Below are positions 16,401 to 27,289 of a DNA stretch of 64,000 nt, piece by piece; the stretch's first letter is position 1; each line of letters begins with the position of its first letter. The stretch spans positions 1,116,001-1,180,000 of the forward strand of contig NW_008805068.1 of the NCBI RefSeq assembly GCF_000004825.1. Direction: 5' to 3'. The translations under genes and the position numbers were made by a program. Under the pieces are notes generated by a model that saw only the letters and a program-made list of their open reading frames with translations, was not told where the DNA came from and ran no database searches. The stretch is from Heterostelium album PN500. Taxonomy: Eukaryota > Evosea > Eumycetozoa > Acytosteliales > Acytosteliaceae.

Positions 16401-19400
16401 AACAAACTGATGAAATCTCTCAACATCATGATTACAAGTCGCGAGCAACAACCTGGCTCGACCGGTGTCTTCAAGCTGGCGCTCTATTCGCTCTACTGGA
16501 TTTTAAATCAGACGTCGCTACCTATGATTTTCAAGAAGCCAAAGATGATCGCTATCAACGAATCGAAAGTTCCACAAATGATAACTACAGCCACATCGAA
16601 CATTGCTCGTGCCAGTGGATCAACAAGTAGACGTGATTGTTTCATTGATACAATGATTCTTTATCATTCGAAGAAGTTGATGATAAAACTGCCAACTTCA
16701 ACATGGTCATCTGGATTCTCATTGGAAGCGGTCGGAAGCAACGGTGCCATCTATTGTGAAGCCGATGAGAATATCGATACAACCTATCCGAACCAAGAGT
16801 TTAACTTCCGTGCTAGCATTTCACTTGGAAAGGGAAAGTTGCAACGTACAAAGATGGTTACGATCGACTATCAATATATTCTGGTGAACAGAACGCCATT
16901 CTCTATTGTTGTGCGACAAGTCAATGCTCAACCGAATGAACATCTCCAAATTGAACCTGGCAAGAGTGTACCTTTCCATTGGCTCAACAAATATGATATA
17001 CGTTACATCGAAATGAAGTTGGATGACGATCGTTACTCTTGGTCTGGATCGTTCTCAATTAGCGATCTGACCACTCTCACTGTAAAGAATCGTAATTGGA
17101 CGAATTCACTTGCACCGTACTTGGCAAGAGTCGACGTCAGAGACAGCGGAACGCATTGCTCAATCAACTTTTTACCGGAGGACACTGGACATCCACCCTT
17201 TAGAATTGAGAATAACACACCGATTTCACTTCAATATGTTCAAGTTGGATGTAGTACCTACGATTCATTGCCTGCATACTCCTCCACTGACTACACCTGG
17301 GATGAACTAATGGGAACTAGAATCCTTCAGATTGAAGTCGATGGCATTGCTCTTAAATGTAATATTCTCAAGATAAAATCGTTCAAACCAATCAAAGTCG
17401 GTATCAATACACTTCATGCTTTCATGAGAGTCGACGGTCCGACCAGAGTACTGTGTCTGTCCTACGAGAAACAGTCTTACCAATCGTCGGCAGACGACGC
17501 TCCCGAAGTAGCGAAACTTGATCTTCACCTTCATCTCCCGAGCATTGGTTTATCGTTGGTCGACTCTGTTCCAAAGGAACTGTTGTATCTCTCAATGAAT
17601 GAAATCACCCTGTTCTTCTCGAAATCCAATATTTACTCACGATTCGAGCTAGTTCTTCAGACACTCCAAATCGATAACCAATTGACGCACACTGACTACC
17701 CTGTGCTATTCTACCCGACCGCTCTGGAGAAAGATCTCTCTGCCGGTGGAAGTGGAATCGAAGAAGAAGTTAAACCATTCATGCACTTTAGTTTTATCAA
17801 GAATGAAGAGAACAAAGAGTTGATGTATTTCGAATTGGTATCAATGTTGATTCAAGAAGCCAATATTATGTTGGAAGACAGTATTCTATCGGCAGTCATT
17901 GAGATGGTAAACAAATTACTTGATACCAGGAAGCGTGCCAATAGAATCAAACAGAAACTATTGGCAGCAGCCAACAATCAAGTGAATCTCAGTGAATCCG
18001 CTATCTTAATTTCACCAGATAGCAATGGCGCTCAATTATTAAACAATAGTAATAATAATAACAACAGTAACAGTAATAATAATACAAAACTAAATCAAAC
18101 GATGGCTATAAAACAGAGTATAAATAGCATTGGAAAGAAAGTCAGAAAAGTTAAAATGGTCTATATCAAACTACTGTTACTTCATCCAATTAAATTGATT
18201 CTCTCATTCTCATTTGTACGTGATGGTCTGGTAGAGCAATCGACAGATATGGTTGGTGTTCTACTCGAAGTGCTCGGTGTCAGCTTTGGCTTGGAAAGAA
18301 CACCTATCTGCTTGAACTCTCTGATTTTGGAACATCCTTTCCTCAGTAACCGTTCACTTACCAATCGTATAAAGAAACACTACACCATGCAGACACTCAA
18401 TCAGTTGTACAAAGTAATTGGTTCGTCCGACAACATCGGTAATCCCGTCGGTCTATTCAATCACTTGAGCACAGGTGTCAAAGACTTCTTCTATGAACCA
18501 GCACTTGGATTGGTTCGTAGTCCACGTGACTTTGGTAGAGGCTTGGCAAAAGGATCGTTATCATTGCTCAAAAACTCTGTCTATGGATTGTTCAATACGC
18601 TATCTAAACTATCTGGTGCCATGGGCAAAGGTGTCTCTGTTCTATCGTTCGACGAGCAATATCTCAGACAACGTCAACGTGTCCACCAAAAGAAAGCAAG
18701 ACATGTCGGTGAAGGAATTGCTTTTGGATTGAAAGGACTTGGCAGAGGTCTTATGGAAGGTGTCGCTGGAATAGTCAAACAACCGGTGGAAGGTGCAATG
18801 AAAGACGGTGTCGAAGGATTTGCAAAAGGAATGGTACGTGGAGTGGTTGGAGCTGGCGTCAAACCAGTGGTTGGTGTATTCGACCTCGCAGCTAGAACCA
18901 CAGAAGGTATAAGAAACACCACTAACCTCTTCAAAGATATTCAACGTGCAAGACCACCAAGGTGTTTTGGAAATGACGTAAGTAAAATTTAATTTGTTTA
19001 ATTATCACCATTACAATCACACACACAATTCAATCAACAACATTCATTTCAAATCATTATCATTTAATGAATTGTGGTCAATTTTCATCAACTCCAATCA
19101 ATCATTTCGGTTTTCCCACCCAATAAGGAATGTCAAAACAAAAAAAAAAAACATTTGTTTACTTTCAACTAATTGCAACTCTGAAAATCTTAAACATTTG
19201 CCCAATAATTTAATAAAAACTTCAACTACTAACTCCCGTTTTTTTTTTTCTATAAAAATAACACCACAATTCTATAGGATCTGCTGACGAATTACTCCCA
19301 TGAACTATCAGAGGGTAGATTTATTCTAATGAAATCATTTAAAGGTACATTCAAAGATGATCTCTATATTATGCATTTCCGTCATGGCAAATACATCAGT

Positions 19401-19646
19401 GTCATCACCAATAACCGTTTGATTTATGTGAAAGCGAATCGATACAGTTTCAAGTGGGCTGCCGAATTTAGGAACATAAAGAATGTCGAGATGGTAGCAG
19501 ATGGCATTTTATTGAATTTCGAACACCTTCAGCGTATTATGATAATCGATTACAGAACTCACTACACCATCCCGATCTCAGATAAACATGAATGTTTAAA
19601 TTTCTATATGATATTGCGTGACTCCCTGACCCAACACCTAGTGTAA
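7470..19646 (+). CDS. VPS13-family bridge-like lipid transfer protein
   Basis: Giant protein (3907 aa) of the VPS13/chorein family, which moves phospholipids along a long hydrophobic groove at membrane contact sites; dictyostelids have several paralogues including TipC. Exons 7470-10901, 10980-11089, 11165-18977 and 19278-19646. The N-terminus is a classic chorein domain (FEGVVAEVIDRFLGSFLQEI ... LKNIEVK), the groove entrance. A charged Lys/Glu insert (about residues 125-175), a second Lys/Glu-rich linker (about 400-460) and Ser/Gln/Asn runs interrupt the repeating groove modules. The SHR-BD/VAB-like region follows (about residues 2580-3250), then a Gly/Val-rich ATG2_C/VPS13_C segment with repeating GxGxxxGxxxG (about 3683-3770). 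The last exon encodes a PH-like domain. The last intron (300 bp) is far longer than the others (74-78 bp). Which paralogue this is needs a tree. Confidence 0.93.
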
Positions 19647-20214
19647 CGACGGGTCACCTTGAATTTTACAGTTTTTGGGATTTTTTTTTTTGTGAATTAA
19701 TAAAAATTGTAGTTTATTTTTACATCACAACAAAAAACATCACATCAGCAAAGAGACCCATCAAAATCAAACCATCCTCAACTAAAAAATCGAAATAAAA
19801 AATAAACAACCCAATCTTTTGACATTTGTGTTTTTTCTTTTTTTCGAAATCATAATCGGACCCTCCTCCATCAATGTGCCCCCTTTGAATTTTATTTCTG
19901 ATATTCAAATTTTTTGTCATCATTTTGGGGCATTGCAAACAATTTGTTGACAAAGTAGAATTGCTATCATCACAGGGAAAAATGTAGTAAATATTTTTTT
20001 TGATTATTCTTATCGCCATTTCAAACATCTTTGCTTAATATTAATATCCAATTATATGCAATTGGTGTCAATCAAAACCTACTGAAGGAATCAATTAAAA
20101 CTTTTAATATTTTGGTGCAATGCTACAATAAAAGATAGCATTGACAATACAATTGCAAATTGTTGAATTGAAAATTTGTTTTCTTTTTCATCACAATTGT
20201 AAATTGCAAATATA
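19647..20214. other. Intergenic region
   Basis: About 570 bp between the VPS13 stop and the next start. It is AT-rich with a somewhat GC-richer patch at 19840-19980. A 102-codon minus-strand open frame here lacks any family signature. It presumably holds the VPS13 3' end and the promoter of the membrane protein. Confidence 0.5.
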
Positions 20215-22574
20215 ATGAGTAATAATAATTTGTTTATACCTACCTTTTTATTTTTTATAATTTTATTCAACATTACAGATTTAGTTTTATGTAAAAAAAT
20301 ACAATATGGATCACATTATTATTCATATTTTAGTGAAAGATTAACACAAACAGCCGCAAATGAATATTGTAAATATATTTTAGATTTAAATACCAAAAGC
20401 TATGGGTAAATAAAATAAAAATTAAATAAATAAATAAATAATTTTTTTTGAATATTAATAAATTCTATAAAATCTATAGTTATTTAGCACATATAAATAC
20501 AAATGAAGAATTAAATTCTTTAAGAGATATTTTACCTTGTACACAAACTTGGGTTTCTGGACGTGCCAGTGAACTTAATAATTATTATTACAGTAGTGAA
20601 AGTTTAGACCATTCTTCTGTTTTTGGTTTGAAAATTGTAAATACTTTAAATGACATACAATTAGTTGGTGGATATATGAACGAAACCCAGGGTTTCATAT
20701 GTGAATGGGGTCACCAAACTACCAATCCCAAAGTTGTGCAATTTTCATCCAATTCTCTTATTATCAGGAGTAGCGAGATAGAAACAATATTTCTCAAAGG
20801 TCTATCATCATCAGAAAATTACAATTGCATTAGTGTAGCCTCTTTTCCAGATGGAACAACAATTTGTCATCATGAAGCACCAATTGGATTTTATGAATTC
20901 AGAATCATAAAGAGTCAAGCCTTGGTAGAGCTAGCAACCTCAAAACAATTATACTATTACTACACTCCTTATGATCCCGAAATCTATTGGATCCTAAATG
21001 ACCCTTCAATTCGGGGTGATAATATTACTATTTATGCACCATATATCTTCAATTATATTGATCATAGACCAGTATTCAATTTAAATGAAGCTCGTATCAA
21101 TGGTTGTATAGAAATGTCAGACGATGAAGCTGTTTGTTTTGTTCCGCCTGGTACTGGTTATTTAAACTTGACAGTTGCTTTTCCTGATCTGAACACAACT
21201 ACTCCTTATTATTATTTTTCATACAAAGGTAATTTTAAAAATCAATGTATTTATTTTTTAAAAATAATTTCTAATATTGTTTTTACAGAACCAAGAATAA
21301 GAAATTCAACAACAGTTAAACAAAATGTTGGAGGTATTATAACTATAATGGGCTCAAATTTTGCTAATGTAAGCTTGTATGTTAGTGTCGGAGAAAAATC
21401 ATGTCCAGTTACATATGTCAGCTATAACCAAATTAGATGCAATTTTTCAGGAAATTATAATGACTATGGCGAAGGAATACCAGTTTGGGTGAAAGTTGAT
21501 GGTATTTATAGTTATGATTATTATTTTTACTATCAAGATGAATCATCCCATTCTGTAGCTTCCTCAGAATCATCAGAAGCTATGGAGTGTCCAAACTGTT
21601 TAAATGGTGGTACTTGTGATTATATAAACTATATCTGTATCTGTCAGAATGGTTGGACTGGTGCATCGTGTGACGTAAAGGTTACCAACAATAATCTACC
21701 TCCTCCAATTGTAGATTCATCCGGTACCACAGTCTTCATTGCCAATGGAAATAACTATACGATTTCTATTTCTACTTTGCGTGAGAGAGATCCACTGGAT
21801 AACATTGTCAAGACTCTCAATATGACGAACATCATATGGAAGTTTGTGAGTAATGACAGCAATGGATTCTATAAATTCTCTGGTACATTTTTAAATGAAT
21901 CTGTAATCGTTGATCTCATGCTACACTACTATGAAAATCAAACAATCATCAATTTTGCCGGAGAGAACATCACAATGCCAAAGAATTCAATGAAATATAT
22001 GATCTCAATCAACAATTGGCCTTTCAGGAATCAATTGGATACTCTAGATGTTATCTTCTCTTCGATCACTTCAAATCAAACAGCTTCATCCGATCCATGC
22101 AAAGAAAACGAACAGACTACAGTAAAAGAAACCATAGGAGATTCATTAAAGTGGTATGAAGTCGATAATGGATTATCTATTTTAAGTGCAAAGTTTGCAC
22201 AAAATATGTTTGTCGACGGTCGTATTATAAAGAGTAATGTTTATCCTCTGAAGAAAACCGATGAACTTTACCAATCTCTTTCCAAAAACGAATTCAAATA
22301 TATGGTAGCAGTTTCTGTTCCGGCATTCTTTGACGCTTGTACAATAGATCCAAATTTCAGCTCACTTATAAGACCAACCACAACCAGTGGAAATTGTAAC
22401 GGAAACAGTCAATTGGAGCAATGGAAATTGATCGTAATTATCTCTGTTTGTTGTGCAGGTGGAGTGTTTTTGATTGGTGGTGTTGCATTCTTTATCATTT
22501 CAAAAATCAAAAAGAGAAAGATGAAGTCAATAATGAATCAAAGAGTTTCCGAACTTGCAGGTTATAATAAATAA
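20215..22574 (+). CDS. C-type lectin / IPT-TIG / EGF / ComC-type transmembrane protein
   Basis: Type I membrane protein of the broad dictyostelid group of EGF/IPT surface proteins used in adhesion and cell-cell signalling (ComC-like). Exons 20215-20405, 20480-21228 and 21289-22574 give 741 aa. A hydrophobic signal peptide occupies residues 1-25. A C-type lectin-like domain follows (AANEYCKYIL ... YLAHINTNEEL ... CTQTWVSG ... GFICEWG). An IPT/TIG domain spans about 251-330 (GGIITIMGSNFANVSLYVSVG). One EGF repeat lies near 413-443 (CPNCLNGGTC ... CICQNGWTGASC). Then comes a region resembling the C-terminal ComC domain, rich in N-glycosylation sequons, one transmembrane helix near 692-717, and a short basic cytoplasmic tail. 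The second intron (21229-21288) is 60 bp and open in frame, so a retained-intron form would still translate. The ligand is unknown. Confidence 0.85.
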
Positions 22575-22660
22575 ATAAATAATATATATTTTATAATTAA
22601 ATAGGTATTTGAAATATTATTCTCAAATCTTTTTTATTAAAATTATAATACTAAAAGTTA

Positions 22661-25618
22661 TTATTGAGCTATAGTAAAATTGTTGATTGAATCCTCTGAT
22701 TTCTCTATTTGATGAAGTGAAAGCCCTTTCTCATTGGCCAAATGAAGCACACACATAAATGCCATCGCTACAGATACCTCTGTTGAATTATCCACTTTGA
22801 GATTTTTATATACCGATGTAAAGTCTGTGTATGGATCATCACTTTTCTCTTTTGATTTGTTTGTCGGCTGTGTAGTGCTACTGGTTGTTTTTGTCTCTAC
22901 AATCGACCAAACCTTTGATTTCATTTCCTTGACATCGATCTTCTTGGCAACTCTTGCATATGGAAGATCGAATTTAGCAACTTTGAATGGTTCTTCAATG
23001 AGTGTTGGTCCCTCGGTGGTATCGTCCGCCCAATTCGATGGTTTTACACTCTCCATGTGTGGGAGATCCTCCTCGTGCATATCGAATCCACCTGAATCAC
23101 AAAAGTCTCCATTATCAATCAGACCATCGTCATAATCGTTTCCACCACCGGTATCATAATCTCCATTGCCAGCATGATTATCATTGAGAATCTGAGAACT
23201 TGGAAAATCATATTCACTGCTCTCTCTAATGTTATTAGTGGTTGTGGTAGTTGTAATACCATCTATATCTGTAGTAGAATCGTTCTTCCCATATAACTTT
23301 TTAAAGAATTGTTCTCTTTTACTCAACTACATAATTTATATATAAAGAAATCATTAATAGTCAATTATTATCATTTAGATGGTATTATTTTAATATCTAC
23401 TTACAGGAGGTATAATCCATTGTGGTTTGTTAAATAATCTACAGAGATTGGTTGGGTCATAATGTACGTCTGGTGGTAAGATGGTTGAGTTTTCAGAGGC
23501 TTTCTTTAGGGCGGTTGAGGAGAGTGTAGTGGTTTGTCTGCCTTTGGGTGGTTCAAACATAGAGTCGGGTGGTGCAGGTGCATCAAAGTCAATGAATACC
23601 GATCCTTTCTTTTTAGAGGATTTACTCTTCTTTCCAGCAGTGGCAGCCAAAGACGAAGCAGAGGTTGCTCCTCCCAGTTCATCGTCTTTTCCACCCACTA
23701 CACCAGATGCTGCAGCCTTACGATTGTTCATCTTGATTTTCCAACTGGTTGGTAGTACCCAATTATCATTATCGAAATCAAGATTCTCCCAGTTGTCCGA
23801 TGCAAAATCTAAACTCTTTGACTTGTTGTTGTTGTTGTTTGTACCTCCATTTTCAAAACTACCATTGATAATATTATCTGCAAAGTTTATATCGATATCC
23901 TTGTTGTTATTATTATTATTATTGCTTAGCATATCGAAATCATCTTGATAGTCACCTCCCAGTTCGAAATCACCGCCTATATCATTATCTTCACCATCAC
24001 TTAGATGACGGTCATCTCCAATAGCAAAGTTGTCCTCTGCCTCCAAATCGATCTGTGGCAATGACTCACCACCAACACCATCTTGATCAGTCATAATCGT
24101 ATCTTTATCATCCTGTTGCAGTAACTGACTCTTTCCACCGGTTGTCGAAATATCATGACTCTTTGTAGACCAACCATTGAATGCCGACAGCAATGGACAT
24201 ATACTTGCATGCCTCTTTATTGGTGTTTGTGTTGCACCAACACGACCAACCTGCAACTTCCACTTGGAAACATCGATCTTGAACGATGTAGATCCATCTT
24301 CTCTGACAATATTATTAATTGGTTGTTGTTGCTGCTGCTGTGAAACTTCAATGTCTTGACTTGGTTCAAATTCATTATAATCAATCTCCATTGGAATGAC
24401 AGGTGTAGTTGTAGTAGCAGGTTTAACAACAGCTGCAGGAGGTGGTAGTTGTTGACTACTGTTATTGCTGTTGCTATCTAGTGAGGGACATGACAACTCC
24501 TTAGAATCCAATATAACTCTAAAGTTTTGGAATGCCAGCTTGTTCAGTAGCAAACCTCTGACTCCACCCTCGTCGAACGCTGCCGATGTCTTTTGAAAGA
24601 GTGGATCAAAGTTGTGTGTCTTGTCTGCCTTCTTCCAGGTGATGCTATCCATGTTGGTCTCGATGGTGTTGCTCATCTTCTTTCGCTTCTTATTCTCCAT
24701 TCGTTGTTTCTCCGATTCACCGGTTGGTTCGCCATTGGCATCGAGACCACCTTTCTCCTTGTCTTCGTCATCGTCTTCATCGTCGCTACCACCGGTCTCC
24801 TTACCGTCTCTCGAGAGTCCACCCAACACCTTGAACACTTCATTGTGCATTGAATCAACACGACTCGAATAGATCTTGATACTTGCATCGAGTGCACATG
24901 AAGCCGCTTGAAAATTGGTTGTATTACTGTTTGTATTCTGTTGTTTCACCAAGACATCGTCAATATGATCAATCAAATTTAGATGCCATGTATTCTTTGT
25001 ATTGATTTTCTAAACAAATGAAAAAAGAAGTAAATCAATAAGTTTAAATATGGATTGTTATTGTTAATTTCTATAGAAAACATACATTTTCAGTAGATAA
25101 CTTTATAACATTTGAATACATCTCTGACAACTGTTCATTTGTAAGTACATTTCTTTGTTGCTGTTGCTGTTGTTGTTGATTCTGTCTGTTTGTTATACCA
25201 TTGTTACTATTATTATTATTATTATTTGAATTTGAATTTGAAACTGGTTTAGGTGGTAATAATGACTTTCTTTTTGACATAGGCACGGCTGATAATTGAC
25301 TTGACATTGATTGTTGTTGCTGTTGTTGCGTCTGTTGTTGTTGATGTTGCTGCTGCTGTTGTTGTTTCTTTTGATTATTTTCATCCAATAACTCTACATC
25401 TTTATCACTTTCACTATCGATATCATCATTATCATTTTTATCTTCGTTTACAATTGTAACATTTTTTTACTATTATTATTCTTTGTAATATCACTTCTAT
25501 TTGTTAATATACTCTTTCTTGGTTGTTGCTGTTGTTGTGATTGTTGATTCTGTTTATGACTATTATTATCTCTTAATGGTTGTCCAACAGACAATCTCTT
25601 TTTTATTAAATCAGACAT
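22661..25618 (-). CDS. Condensin complex subunit 2 (CAP-H / Barren)
   Basis: Kleisin subunit of condensin I, which links the SMC2/SMC4 heads and the HEAT subunits for mitotic chromosome compaction. Exons in transcript order: 25618-25086, 25009-23405, 23326-22661. The conserved N-terminal helix reads LSEMYSNVIKLSTENKINTKN, followed by NFQAASCALDASIKIYSSRVD and VFKVLGGLSRD. Middle parts are Asp/Asn-rich linkers. The C-terminal winged helix includes RVAKKIDVKEMKSKVWSIVE and SVAMAFMCVLHLANEKGL. The first exon does not read through: RKSILTNRSDITKNNNSKK runs to a stop after a 7-A tract (minus strand, 25462-25468), while the frame one base over continues through an acidic stretch into the Gln-rich region. 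One extra A would restore one frame, so a sequencing indel is likely. The start ATG at 25618 (MSDLIKKRL) is the only good one. Identity is firm; the N-terminal gene model is not. Confidence 0.88.
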
Positions 25619-26089
25619 CCAAAACAATAATAAATATATGTATAACAAACTTTCAAAATCTAAAAAATATTTACAACTATCAATGAAAATCTTAATTACT
25701 GTTGAGCGGGAAATTTGAATTTCTAATAAATTAAAAAAAAAAAAGATAATTTATTCAAAAAATAAATAAATTTTAATTATTATTAAAAATTTATAATTCA
25801 ATGATAACTAAAAGATCTATCTCATTAAATAATACTCTGTGTGAGACTTGTTACCACTTAAGAGATCTCTATTGTTATTTAAAATGATTCTACTTTAAAA
25901 TATGATTAGTGAAAAAATTCAAAAAAAAATGGGTGAGTAAGTTTTTTATGTTTAATTCTATTTTTATTTTATTCATTCATTTGTTGATTTATTTAATATT
26001 AAAAGTATATAGTAGTAGTATAATCTATATTGTTTAATTTCGAAAGAAGAGAAAAGAAGAGAAAAGAAAATAAAAGAAAAGAAAGAAAG
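25619..26089. other. Divergent intergenic region
   Basis: About 470 bp of AT-rich sequence between the condensin gene (-) and the next plus-strand gene. A purine-rich leader lies immediately before the ATG at 26090. A partial inverted repeat around AGATCT at about 25812 and 25864 is short and probably not meaningful. Confidence 0.5.
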
Positions 26090-27089
26090 ATGTCAGTGAA
26101 GAACTCAAAGATTGTAATGGGTGAGGAAGATGAGGAAGAAGATGAAGACTATGATGACGAAGAAGTCGTGGTCGTTCAGACACTACCAAAGAATCATTCT
26201 TATCAAAAGTTGGATCATATTGCTACTGCTGAACTATCAACAACAACAACATCTACAACAACAAATACAAATATAAATGCAAATACAACAACAACTACTG
26301 CACAACCATTATCATCATCACAAACATTGGAATTCAATGCTAATAATATTACTACTACCTCACCAACTACTACAACAACAACAACAACAGCAACAACAAC
26401 CAATAATGAAAATATAAAATTAAATAATAATAATAATGTAAATGAAACAACAGAAAATAATAAGAGCCAACAAGATGTAATAACAGAGAAAAAGAATGAA
26501 AACAATAATTATAATTTATCAACATCGATATCTTCGATAAAGCCTGTTTTGACAACATCTACATCTTCTTTGACTGCCGTTGCTGCTGCTACTGCGGTCT
26601 CTGCTAGACCATCATCATCGTCACTATCGTCGTCGTCTTCTTCTTCTTTATCACAATTTTCAAAGCCATCACCATCCTCTCAAACTAGAACACCACTGAG
26701 TCTTGGTGAGGGAAAATTAAGTATGTACATAATATATATTTGATTTCAAATACAATATAAACTAATCAATTAACTAAAATAATAACAGAGGAATTAAATG
26801 AATCATTAAGAAAGAGTTACACTGCAAGAACACATGCTACTTATTATCTTATAAATAAAGAATTATCTATTACAAACAGTAGCTTATCGTCTATTTTAGA
26901 TATAACAAAGGTATGTTTAATTATATTTGATATTTTAAATCAAATGTTCTTTTTAAAAACTAATAAAATGTTAATACAATATATAAACAACAACAACAGA
27001 GTATTCAACAAAATATTAGACAATATAACGATGATATAGCAAGTCTTAATGAAAAATTAGAACAAACTGAATGGTCTTTACATTGCTAG
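26090..27089 (+). CDS. Unknown protein: acidic/Thr-Asn-rich N-terminus, coiled-coil C-terminus
   Basis: Exons 26090-26720, 26789-26910 and 27000-27089 join in frame to 280 aa. The start is the ATG at 26090 (MSVKNSK); the frame is open further upstream but has no ATG. Residues 8-25 are almost all Glu/Asp. Residues 45-200 are Thr, Asn and Ser runs. The last 75 residues are different: a compact helical segment (KELNESLRKSYTARTHATYY, then LSITNSSLSSILDITKS and DIASLNEKLEQTEWSLHC*) with heptad spacing. The domain layout (disordered N-terminus, short C-terminal coiled coil) resembles small vesicle-trafficking adaptor subunits such as those of BLOC-1/BORC, but I do not recognise a specific family and assign no function. 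It is convergent with the CH-domain gene, 200 bp apart. Confidence 0.72.
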
Positions 27090-27289
27090 TGCAACACAGT
27101 TGTGTTTATCACTTATATGTCTAAATGTATTTTTTGTACAATACCATGGTATAAATAAAGTAAAAAAAGTTGTAGTTAAATTATATTATTATATATACTT
27201 GTTTTATTTGTTTTATTTACTTTTGTTACTATTGATACATATGATACAGATTTTATATATGTTTTTTTTACTTGTTATATATTGACTTA

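Noticed and set aside
19720-20028. 102-codon minus-strand frame in the VPS13 downstream spacer
   Set aside because: No family signature, Lys/Phe-rich, and it overlaps probable 3'-end and promoter sequence.
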